This document shows, piece after piece, positions 20,524 through 27,784 of a stretch of 64,000 nucleotides of DNA. The stretch is from positions 1 to 64,000 of the forward strand of contig NZ_KZ857175.1 in NCBI RefSeq assembly GCF_003350925.1. The letters are read 5' to 3'. The stretch is from Dyella tabacisoli (GTDB taxonomy: Bacteria; Pseudomonadota; Gammaproteobacteria; Xanthomonadales; Rhodanobacteraceae). The notes beneath the pieces are model-generated. The model was given only the letters and a program-made list of their open reading frames with translations, ran no database searches and was not told the DNA's origin. A program made the position numbers and the translations under genes. Position 1 is the first letter of the stretch. Each line of letters begins with the position of its first letter.

Positions 20524-21371
20524 GCTGCCTCAAGCAGCGTGCGAACGCGTTGAAGATGCTGGTGCAGTATCGGCTGCGGAAACGTAGCCGACCAGTTGTA
20601 CTCGACGGTCAGTGCCTGCGGGCGAACCTTTGCCAAGACTTGTTCCAGCAGCTCAAACACGATCGGTGGCGCGGGCGCGGCATGATCGTCCCAGGCGATA
20701 CCGGACTGCTGGCTGACCCCGGACATGTGGATCTCGACGACGCGATGTAGCGGGATCTTGTGGATTTCGTCGCGAGGATTGACGCCGGTATTGATGCACG
20801 TAATCAGGAAATGACTGAGGTCCAGCAGCAAGTTGGCATCGCATTGGGCCATCACCGCGGCAATGAACTCGGACATCGGCATCGTGCTGCCTGGAATAGC
20901 AAAGTACTGCGGCGAATTTTCCAGTAGCAGCGGAGTGCTGCCCAGGTAAGTTCTAGCCACCGCCAGGTTACGCACGACTTGATCCACGGCAGCCTCGCTA
21001 AGCTGGGGACACATGGTGTAAGTCAGCGATGTAGGCGCGGCATCTTTGTCGCCGCGATCAAGCGGCTCGGCGGAAACAAAAGCCAGGTGCTCACCTATCC
21101 AAGGTGTGCGCATATGCTCGGCGGCCTGCGCGATAGCCTGCAATGTCGCAGGTGTAGGTGATACCGTGCCCGCCACCGAGACGCTGGCGCAATGCAGAAT
21201 CATCGGGATGAGCTTTTGCATCGACGCCACTTCGGGGGTATGCCGCAACTGCTCGAAAGGTACTTCGATATAGTCGAGACCTTCGGGGTGATTTTCCAAA
21301 TAGGTCAAGGCACTCGGCCCATAGGCCAGGCCCAATTGGGTTTTCGCGCTATCGGGCTCGAAGTATTTCAC
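20520..21371 (-). CDS. MNIO-family (DUF692) iron oxidase
   Basis: Multinuclear non-heme iron-dependent oxidative enzyme of 283 residues with a TIM-barrel fold. The iron-ligand motifs of the family appear in order: His in LHCASVSVAG, Glu/His in GEHLAF, Glu-Asn in LLLENSPQYF, Asp/His in LLLDLSHF, His in VVEIHMSG, Asp-His in WDDHAAPAP and Glu in LTVEYNW. Known members modify Cys or C-terminal Asp/Asn of ribosomal peptides. The best candidate substrate is the 87-residue peptide encoded just upstream, which ends in Asp. The start is GTG with a weak ribosome site, consistent with lower expression than the precursor. Confidence 0.9.
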   Translation of the reverse strand: MKYFEPDSAKTQLGLAYGPSALTYLENHPEGLDYIEVPFEQLRHTPEVASMQKLIPMILHCASVSVAGTVSPTPATLQAIAQAAEHMRTPWIGEHLAFVSAEPLDRGDKDAAPTSLTYTMCPQLSEAAVDQVVRNLAVARTYLGSTPLLLENSPQYFAIPGSTMPMSEFIAAVMAQCDANLLLDLSHFLITCINTGVNPRDEIHKIPLHRVVEIHMSGVSQQSGIAWDDHAAPAPPIVFELLEQVLAKVRPQALTVEYNWSATFPQPILHQHLQRVRTLLEAA

Positions 21372-21488
21372 TCAAGTACCCATCGGTAGTGACATCGGGG
21401 TCGCCTTGTGCCTGAAAAGCAAGACACGACAATTACCTGCTGAAACCAGAGCAGGCAATGCAGTGAAACGCTCGTTGATTAGTCGGTA

Positions 21489-21511
21489 CTCATCGCGATA
21501 ATCGCGATGAG
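21489..21511. other. Hairpin between precursor and MNIO genes
   Basis: Perfect 10-base stem CTCATCGCGA / TCGCGATGAG with a TAA loop. It is the last of three consecutive hairpins in the 260-base gap downstream of the precursor gene. No T-tract is present. Confidence 0.55.
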
Positions 21512-21541
21512 GTATGCAATAGCCTTGGCTAATCAGCAGCG

Positions 21542-21559
21542 GGACGCCTTTTCGCGTCC
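21542..21559. other. Short hairpin between precursor and MNIO genes
   Basis: Six-base stem GGACGC / GCGTCC around a CTTTTC loop, the middle of three hairpins in the gap. Weak on its own. Confidence 0.4.
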
Positions 21560-21583
21560 GAGTACGATTTATTCGCGTTATCG

Positions 21584-21617
21584 GGCACTCGGCCAGGTCA
21601 TGGCCCGGCCGAGTGCC
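21584..21617. other. Hairpin directly after the precursor stop
   Basis: Perfect 11-base GC-rich stem GGCACTCGGCC / GGCCGAGTGCC with a 12-base loop, 14 bases beyond the precursor stop codon in the direction of transcription. There is no T-run, so an attenuating or mRNA-stabilising role that favours precursor over enzyme synthesis is more likely than full termination. Confidence 0.6.
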
Positions 21618-21631
21618 AGGGCGAGTCTGTT

Positions 21632-21895
21632 TCAGTCGTACAGCCAGCCGCTGCCAAGCTTGCCACTGACCAGGTCGACCCTGTTCAGGGTGACCTTTAG
21701 CGAGCCCTTCTGAATACAGCGATGAATGGCTGCGATTTTCTTCTCGTCCAAAGGCATGGACAAGGTCAATTTTGGGATGGGTCCAGAGATGTTGATCTTT
21801 GCGGCTTTAACCGGAACCTTCTTGACGGCGGCTTTCCGGACAGCGGCCTTCTTAACAGCAGTCTTCTTGGTACTCGATTTGCGAGTCGTTGCCAT
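21632..21895 (-). CDS. RiPP precursor peptide candidate, C-terminal WLYD
   Basis: Small peptide of 87 residues between the P450 and MNIO genes. Residues 1-34 are a Lys/Ala/Val repeat (TAVKKAAVRKAAVKKVPVKA) like a histone-H1 or AlgP tail. Residues 35-75 look like a short folded leader (LSMPLDEKKIAAIHRCIQKG). The end, SGKLGSGWLYD, is Gly-rich and carries Trp84, Tyr86 and a C-terminal Asp87. A strong GAGGAG ribosome site lies 7 bases before the ATG. The aromatic pair fits P450 biaryl crosslinking and Asp87 fits MNIO chemistry. It could alternatively be a nucleoid-type protein, but position and C-terminus favour a RiPP precursor. Confidence 0.8.
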   Translation of the reverse strand: MATTRKSSTKKTAVKKAAVRKAAVKKVPVKAAKINISGPIPKLTLSMPLDEKKIAAIHRCIQKGSLKVTLNRVDLVSGKLGSGWLYD

Positions 21896-21997
21896 ATCCC
21901 ATCTCCTCAGTGCTGCATGTGGGGGCCATTATGTGGCCCGGCAAATACACTGTAGACGTGCTCGTCGAATTACGAGTGGAGGCTTATACCTAACTGA

Positions 21998-22025
21998 ACA
22001 TTACATAATAGTTTATGGATGTCAA
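21998..22025 (-). promoter_or_regulatory. Possible precursor-specific promoter
   Basis: On the minus strand TTGACA (22025-22020) overlaps the last codons of the P450 gene. A weak -10, TAATGT (22003-21998), follows at 16-base spacing. It would give the precursor gene its own transcript about 100 bases before its start. The -10 match is only partial. Confidence 0.35.
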
Positions 22026-23458
22026 ATCCATTCATTCGATAGTGCGATGATTTCCGCAATGCCCCCGGATAATCGACCGCCCACGACATAATCATCAAGA
22101 CGGGTAGTGTCGGTGTCATTAACTCGCACCAGCGGGTCTTGTGTCGGGGTCAGCATGATGCGGACGCACCAATCTACTTCCGCATCGCCGTCGAGCACCA
22201 TATCGCCCTGGCGAATCAGCGCTGCCAATGTGCTGTGTATCAAACGCCACGCCAACACGCGGCCAATGCAGCCGTGGCCGCCGGCGCCGAAAGGAAAGTA
22301 CTCATACGGCGATGGGCTGAGGCCGTGCCAGCGCGACGGACTGAATCGATCCGGGTGTGAAAAGCGCAGCGGATCGCGATGCGACAGAAACGGAGAAAGG
22401 AGCACCTCGCAGCCTGCCGGCAACCGATGGGTCCCCAGTTTCACGGGCTGATGGGTGACGCGAACCATGAGCGCATTGGGCGTAAGCACACGCAGTGATT
22501 CTTTGAGTACGGCGTCGAGCAACGGCGCTGCCGCAGGTTCAAGTTCATTTCCACCATGGCCCGTGCTGTCCAATGCATGCGACTCGGCACGTAGTCGCAT
22601 GCGCAAATCAGGTAGCTGGCTAAGCGCGAGCAAGGTCCAGAACAAGGCGATGGCAATGGGCTCGTTGCAGGAAATGAACAGGATATTGGCGTGTGCGACG
22701 AAGGCGTCTTCATCCAGCGCGTCGTCGGTCGCCAAGGGTGCCAGCGCGCCAAAGCCATCGCAGCTCCCGCCTGCGCGCACGGCGCGTCGATACGCGCGCA
22801 GATCGGCATCGACTTCCAGGCCGATGCGAATCAGCATGGCGCGCGCAGCCGAATCGATGGTCATGCCTGGGGCCGCTGCCGCGCGGCGCTGCTGGAAATA
22901 AGTCATCAAGCGGCCTGGCGCCAGCGTGGCTGCCATCGCATCACCAAACAGCAGTTGCGATGATGCTTGCAAGGTCAATTCGCGCATATGGGCCAGCAGG
23001 CCGCCGTTGCCTTGATTTCGCAGTTGTCGGTAGACACGGCTGGCCGCTCGCTCGGCAGCGTCCCGTGTCGCACTGACAGGAGCGCTCGACAGCACCCGCG
23101 ACAGCAGTTGCTTATGGCGCCTGTGTTCTTCGCCACGCATGCTGTGCAGCCCGGCATTGAGGTTTCTCAAGGCCGGCGGCAGCTCCAGCCTGATGGCTGC
23201 GGAGACCGGTAATACAAAGCGCTCGATATCGGCCAGAACCGCTTGCTGATAGGTCGCTCCGAACACGGCAATCACGCCGGTACAGTCGGGCGATTGTGAA
23301 AGCAGGGGTCCAGGGGTATCCAGCGCATAGATATCGCCGAGTCGTTGCCGCCACGTTTGCAGATAAGCCATCGGCTCGGCACTGATGGCTTGTGGGTCCA
23401 GCGCCACTGGAATAGGGCGATCGAGTAAATCGGGGCGTGTCGAGTCGCGCGCTTTCAT
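22022..23458 (-). CDS. Cytochrome P450 of the RiPP cluster
   Basis: Soluble bacterial P450 with 478 residues and no membrane anchor. The heme motif is FPFGAGGHGCIGR with Cys397 as axial ligand. ExxR lies at Glu320-Arg323 (KESLRVL), and a PxRF-like PDRFSPSRW precedes the heme loop. The I-helix reads FISCNEPIAIALF, lacking the usual A/G-G-x-D/E-T proton-relay Thr, as in some crosslinking or rearranging P450s. It is the first gene of the minus-strand cluster, 126 bases before the precursor. Proposed role: biaryl-type crosslink between Trp84 and Tyr86 of the precursor. No dedicated redox partner is encoded nearby. Confidence 0.88.
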   Translation of the reverse strand: MKARDSTRPDLLDRPIPVALDPQAISAEPMAYLQTWRQRLGDIYALDTPGPLLSQSPDCTGVIAVFGATYQQAVLADIERFVLPVSAAIRLELPPALRNLNAGLHSMRGEEHRRHKQLLSRVLSSAPVSATRDAAERAASRVYRQLRNQGNGGLLAHMRELTLQASSQLLFGDAMAATLAPGRLMTYFQQRRAAAAPGMTIDSAARAMLIRIGLEVDADLRAYRRAVRAGGSCDGFGALAPLATDDALDEDAFVAHANILFISCNEPIAIALFWTLLALSQLPDLRMRLRAESHALDSTGHGGNELEPAAAPLLDAVLKESLRVLTPNALMVRVTHQPVKLGTHRLPAGCEVLLSPFLSHRDPLRFSHPDRFSPSRWHGLSPSPYEYFPFGAGGHGCIGRVLAWRLIHSTLAALIRQGDMVLDGDAEVDWCVRIMLTPTQDPLVRVNDTDTTRLDDYVVGGRLSGGIAEIIALSNEWI

Positions 23459-23739
23459 TTCGCGCGGTCCATGGACCTGGGCACGTCAGGACTCCAGACG
23501 GCATCCTTCGTTTCCATCTCCACTGATCTCCCGGCAACGCCACCGATCGGCTTAACCCGATCATAGCCTTGCTTGATAATGCCCTAGGTGAAGGCACCGT
23601 TAGGGTTGCCCAAAGAGGTGGAGTCCAGACATCCATTCATCATTCCGCGGGTCGAGCCAATCACTGCTGTCAGCCGCTGTCAGCAGTGGCGGCGGCGAGG
23701 CGGTTTGCATAGTGGGTTTCCTTTGGGGCTGCGGGCATC

Positions 23740-24657
23740 ATGGGTGAACTGTTTTCCCTCATGGCTGTACTCATGTCACCACGCTCCACCGCCGCTCCGG
23801 TCGCGTTCGCGATCGGCGTGCTGTTAATCAGCATGGTCTCGTACCAATGTGGCGCATCGCTGGCCAAACACCTGTTTCCGCAGGTCGGCGCCCAGGGTGC
23901 TACCGCCTATCGGCTGGGGCTCAGCGCGTTGATCTTGTTGTTGTGGCGGCGGCCGTGGCGCAGGTCGGGCGCTCAGCGCGACTGGCGCGCGCTATGGGGC
24001 TATGGCCTCTCGATAGGTGCGATGAACCTGGTGTTCTATATGTCGCTGCGCACGATTCCTCTGGGCATCGCGGTCGCGTTGGAATTCACCGGGCCGCTGG
24101 TGCTAGCGCTGTTTGGTTCACGCCGGCTTCTCGACTTCGTCTGGATTGCGCTGGTGGTTGCCGGGCTGGCCTTGCTGCTGCCGCTACGCGGGCAGATGCA
24201 GGCGCTGGACCCGGTGGGTGTGATGTATGCGCTGGCCGCCGGCGTGGGCTGGGCGTTGTACATCGTGCTGGGGAAGAAGGCGGGAGCGGCCTACGGCGCC
24301 GACGCGGTGACGCTGGGTACTTCGATCGGTGCCTTGTTGGTGATCCCGTTCGGTGTCGCTCATGCCGGCGGCGCGCTGTTGTCGCCGGCGCTGCTGCCTT
24401 ATGCGCTGGGCGTGGCGGTGCTCAGCTCGGCTCTGCCGTATTCGTTGGAGATGGTCGCGCTGACTCTGCTGCCGGCGCGCACGTTCGGCACGCTATTGAG
24501 CCTGGAGCCGGCCATCGCGGCGGTGGCCGGTATGGCGTTGCTGGACGAACGGCTCAGCCTGCTGCAGTGGCTGGCTATCGTGGCGATCATCGTGGCGGCT
24601 GCCGGTACCGCACTGAGCATACGGCGGCCTACGCTGACCGAGCCATTGGTGAACTGA
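23740..24657 (+). CDS. EamA/DMT-family transporter (RhtA-like)
   Basis: Inner-membrane exporter of the drug/metabolite superfamily. The 305 residues hold ten hydrophobic helices in two EamA repeats, with IPLGIAVALEFTGPLVLAL in the first and LLPARTFGTLLSLEPAIAAVAG in the second; both are typical of the RhtA threonine/homoserine exporters. In-frame ATGs at 23740, 23764 and 23773 leave the start uncertain. It is divergent from the P450 gene, so a role in exporting the cluster product cannot be excluded, but the family normally moves small metabolites. Confidence 0.82.
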   Translation: MGELFSLMAVLMSPRSTAAPVAFAIGVLLISMVSYQCGASLAKHLFPQVGAQGATAYRLGLSALILLLWRRPWRRSGAQRDWRALWGYGLSIGAMNLVFYMSLRTIPLGIAVALEFTGPLVLALFGSRRLLDFVWIALVVAGLALLLPLRGQMQALDPVGVMYALAAGVGWALYIVLGKKAGAAYGADAVTLGTSIGALLVIPFGVAHAGGALLSPALLPYALGVAVLSSALPYSLEMVALTLLPARTFGTLLSLEPAIAAVAGMALLDERLSLLQWLAIVAIIVAAAGTALSIRRPTLTEPLVN

Positions 24658-24817
24658 TAGCCGCTAACAAAGCAATGCCGCCAGCTCCCACCTTCTGCGA
24701 CCTTGGGCTACTACGCCAGTGACATCGAGTCGTTGGCCTCAAGAAACAAAATGAAGATGCCGATGGGGCGCCGATGAGTCGCCGCGATAGATCAAGCGTG
24801 ACTCCATGGTCGCCAGG

Positions 24818-26230
24818 TTATTCGGCCATCGAACGATGCAAGTTTTGTAAGGCTGGCAAGATCTCCTGGGGCTCACGCATCGACTTGCGTGCGGCTCCGA
24901 CCGCTCGGCGCACGTTGCCTGGCATTTCGTCTTTGCCGATCAGTGCGATCGCGGGATCCCTGCACGCTATCAGCGCATCCACCCAATCGGCCGGCTGCAT
25001 GCTCTGGAAGCGCCGGGTGACGAGGCGGCTTGCGCGAAATGCGGGATGCATTTGTTCCACGCTGGCGATTGCTGCGACGAAGTCATCGGATGTTCGCATG
25101 GGAGTCGCGGGGTCGAGAGCTTCGGAGAGGGCGGCCAATGCATCCGCCAGGCGTCGTCGCAGCGCCGAGGTCGATCGCACCGGCAGCACAAACCAGGCGG
25201 AGGCAACGCCGATGATCGCGCCGATGACGATTTCACCGAGGCGAGGCCACAGCATGTGCAATGCCGGCGAGCCGGCGAAGCCCTGCAACATGGCAAGCGC
25301 GATGGTGACGAACAGCGCCCACCACGCGTAACTCAGCGGCCGCAGCCATATCCCGAGAAAAATCATGACGAGGATCAGTACGGCGGTCGTCATGTCGTGA
25401 GACCCGACGTACATGCTGAGCGACAAGGCGGCGAGGGTTCCGGCCGCCGCGCCCAGCACGCGCAGCACGCTCTTGTAGGCGACGTCGAGCCGGCCACGAT
25501 TGCCGCTGTTGACGATGAAAGCGGTAAGGACGATCCATGCCCAGTGTTCGGCGAAGAAGGTGTAGCCGATCACGAAAGATGCCGCGAGCGCGGTGGCCAT
25601 CTGAATGGCCATCCGAGTGGAGGCCGTCGGCTGCAACGAGCTACTACGTGCTGGCGCGGGCGCTGAGTGCTTCGGTACCGGTGCCGGTGCGAGAAAGCGC
25701 GCCCGGCGGGCGAGCGCATGCAATGCGCCTACCCACAGCAAGGCAAGCAAGGCGACGACCACAGGCATCAATGCTGCTGGAATAGGGGTGACTCGCGTCG
25801 TCGGGATATACGGTGTGCTGAGCAGCACAACGAAGGGTAGTGCGATAAGCGAACCGGCGCGGCTTGCCATGGGCCCGAACCGACGCAGCCAGATCGAGAC
25901 GAACATGCCCGTGGTGAAGACGAGTGCGCCGATCCAGGGAGCGAATTGCAACAGGGTGCCGACACCGACTGCGATGAGGCCGACGACTGGAAGTACGATG
26001 GCTGCCTCGATCCTGCCTTGGCGGTGGCGATCGAGCTGACTGCGCGAAAGCGAGATACACAGCACCACCGCCAGTATCGCCGGACCTGGCTCGGGGTCGA
26101 TCGCCAGGGCGCATAGCATGGTGGCGATGGCGGCGAGCATGGTCACCACGGCTTCGCGAAATGCGCGGAAGATGGCGGTGCTGCCGGTTGCCGCACCAGA
26201 TGTGCGCTGCGCCGAGGCCAGAAGAGTCAT
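24818..26230 (-). CDS. FUSC-family inner-membrane protein
   Basis: Fusaric-acid-resistance/aromatic-acid exporter-like membrane protein (470 residues). Two blocks of five or six hydrophobic helices (residues 20-170 and 205-340) flank a basic loop. The second block includes the FUSC-like WAWIVLTAFIVNSGNRGRLD and a soluble C-terminal tail follows. The substrate is unknown. It lies alone between the EamA gene and the galactosidase promoter. Confidence 0.8.
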   Translation of the reverse strand: MTLLASAQRTSGAATGSTAIFRAFREAVVTMLAAIATMLCALAIDPEPGPAILAVVLCISLSRSQLDRHRQGRIEAAIVLPVVGLIAVGVGTLLQFAPWIGALVFTTGMFVSIWLRRFGPMASRAGSLIALPFVVLLSTPYIPTTRVTPIPAALMPVVVALLALLWVGALHALARRARFLAPAPVPKHSAPAPARSSSLQPTASTRMAIQMATALAASFVIGYTFFAEHWAWIVLTAFIVNSGNRGRLDVAYKSVLRVLGAAAGTLAALSLSMYVGSHDMTTAVLILVMIFLGIWLRPLSYAWWALFVTIALAMLQGFAGSPALHMLWPRLGEIVIGAIIGVASAWFVLPVRSTSALRRRLADALAALSEALDPATPMRTSDDFVAAIASVEQMHPAFRASRLVTRRFQSMQPADWVDALIACRDPAIALIGKDEMPGNVRRAVGAARKSMREPQEILPALQNLHRSMAE

Positions 26231-26406
26231 GGATGGAAGTCGCCGAGGTTCGTGATGCGGTGTCGTCGTCAGGTGACGTCGGCCGGATGATACCGTTCTG
26301 CGGTGTCGATGCCTGTTACACCAGCCTCAAGCAGCAGGGTCAGGTTGTCCGTGTGCTGGCAACTTACGAAGGCGACATAGGTCCGGTCTTGCGGCGACCC
26401 GCCAGG

Positions 26407-26428
26407 TATAATGCTATTATCATACAAA
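26407..26428 (+). promoter_or_regulatory. Alpha-galactosidase promoter with GntR-type operator
   Basis: A consensus -10 box TATAAT (26407-26412) is followed at 26417-26428 by TTATCATACAAA, the reverse complement of TTTGTATGATAA. The identical 12-mer lies before the second GntR gene (34217-34228). The site would cover the transcription start, as expected for a repressor. No good -35 is visible. Confidence 0.65.
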
Positions 26429-26509
26429 TAACGTAGGCTGCGGGAAGCTATCGCGACGCCAGGCAGTAGTTTGGCCGGGCCAGTACAGACCAGACGATTG
26501 AGGAACTCG

Positions 26510-27712
26510 ATGAAACGGTTCGCCTTGGTTTTGTTGATGTTGGTGTTCGGCCTGCTATTCATGGCCTCGTTTGCAAGCGCGGAAGCCGCGCCCCCACGGC
26601 CGCCCCGGCAATCCAATGGTCTGGCTCTGACGCCACCGATGGGCTGGAACTCGTGGAATAAATTCGGCTGCGATATCAACGAGAGCGTCATCCGCGCGGC
26701 TGCGGACGCGATGGTCAGCTCGGGGATGAAGGGCGCCGGCTATCAATATGTGGTCATCGACGATTGCTGGCACGGCGAACGCGATCTCAACGGCGACATT
26801 CAGGCCGATCCGAAACGCTTTCCCTCGGGCATCAAGGCATTGGCCGATTACATCCACGGCAAGGGCCTGAAGTTCGGTATCTATTCCGACGCCGGCAAGA
26901 AGACCTGCGCGGGCCGTCCAGGCAGCCGCGGCTATGAGTACCAGGACGCCCGCCAATACGCCGCCTGGGGGGTCGACTATCTGAAATACGACTGGTGTTC
27001 GACCTACAGTCAGGACGCCAAATCGACTTACGAGACCATGAGCGATGCCCTGCGCGCTTCCGGGCGGCCGATCGTTTTCAGTCTCTGCGAATGGGGGCAG
27101 AACAAGCCTTGGTTATGGGGCGAGACGATCGGTAACTTGTGGCGCATGTCGGGCGACATCTACGACGGATGGGAGAGCCGCGAAGGCCGCGAAAATGGCA
27201 TGACCAATATCTTGGACATGCAGCAAGGGCTGGAGGGCTATGCCGGTCCGGGCCACTGGAACGATCCTGACATGCTGGAGGTCGGTAACGGCGGCATGAC
27301 CTTCGAGGAATACAAATCGCACTTCAGCCTGTGGGCGGTGCTGGCCGCGCCGCTGATGGCCGGCAATGACCTGGCGCGCATGAGCGAGGAAACCAAGTCG
27401 ATCCTCACCAACAAGGAAATTATCGCTGTTGACCAGGATGCCCTGGGCGTTCAGGGCCACCGCATCGCCAAGAACGGCGACGATGAAGTCTGGGCCAAGC
27501 CGCTGCAGGGCGGTGGCCGCGCGATCGTACTGTTCAATCGCGGCAAGGAAACCCACAAGATCGGCGTGACTTGGGAGACGCTGGGCTATCCGGCAGCGCT
27601 GGGGCTGAGCGTGCGCGACCTGTGGAGCCACAAGAATCTGTCCAAGGCGAAGGGAAGTTTCGCCGCCGATGTGCCGCCGCACGGTGTGGTGATGATCCGC
27701 GTCGAGGCTTGA
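26510..27712 (+). CDS. Secreted GH27 alpha-galactosidase (copy 1)
   Basis: Releases terminal alpha-D-galactose from galactosides. The 400 residues begin with a signal peptide (FALVLLMLVFGLLFMASFASA, cleavage near residue 25). The GH27 barrel starts at LALTPPMGWNSWNKFGC, with the nucleophile Asp in YLKYDWCS, acid/base Asp in WRMSGDIYDGW, and GHWNDPDMLEVGN. A short all-beta C-terminal domain follows. The frame opens at 26471, but ATG 26510 directly precedes the signal peptide. The tandem neighbour downstream is a close paralogue; an operator-bearing promoter lies upstream. Confidence 0.92.
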   Translation: MKRFALVLLMLVFGLLFMASFASAEAAPPRPPRQSNGLALTPPMGWNSWNKFGCDINESVIRAAADAMVSSGMKGAGYQYVVIDDCWHGERDLNGDIQADPKRFPSGIKALADYIHGKGLKFGIYSDAGKKTCAGRPGSRGYEYQDARQYAAWGVDYLKYDWCSTYSQDAKSTYETMSDALRASGRPIVFSLCEWGQNKPWLWGETIGNLWRMSGDIYDGWESREGRENGMTNILDMQQGLEGYAGPGHWNDPDMLEVGNGGMTFEEYKSHFSLWAVLAAPLMAGNDLARMSEETKSILTNKEIIAVDQDALGVQGHRIAKNGDDEVWAKPLQGGGRAIVLFNRGKETHKIGVTWETLGYPAALGLSVRDLWSHKNLSKAKGSFAADVPPHGVVMIRVEA

Positions 27713-27784
27713 TCTTTTCTTTGCGGTCGCCTGCTACACACCGCCGGGCGGCCTCACCCTACTCACTCATTGGAAGGACTCTCC

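Noticed and set aside
21632..21895. Reading the Lys-rich 87-residue protein as a histone-H1-like nucleoid protein
   Set aside because: The N-terminal half would fit, but its place between P450 and MNIO genes, and the Gly-rich WLYD end matched to those enzymes, make a RiPP precursor more likely.
24774..25331. 185-codon plus-strand frame after the EamA gene
   Set aside because: Antisense to the FUSC gene, Ser/Arg/Ala-rich, no domain.
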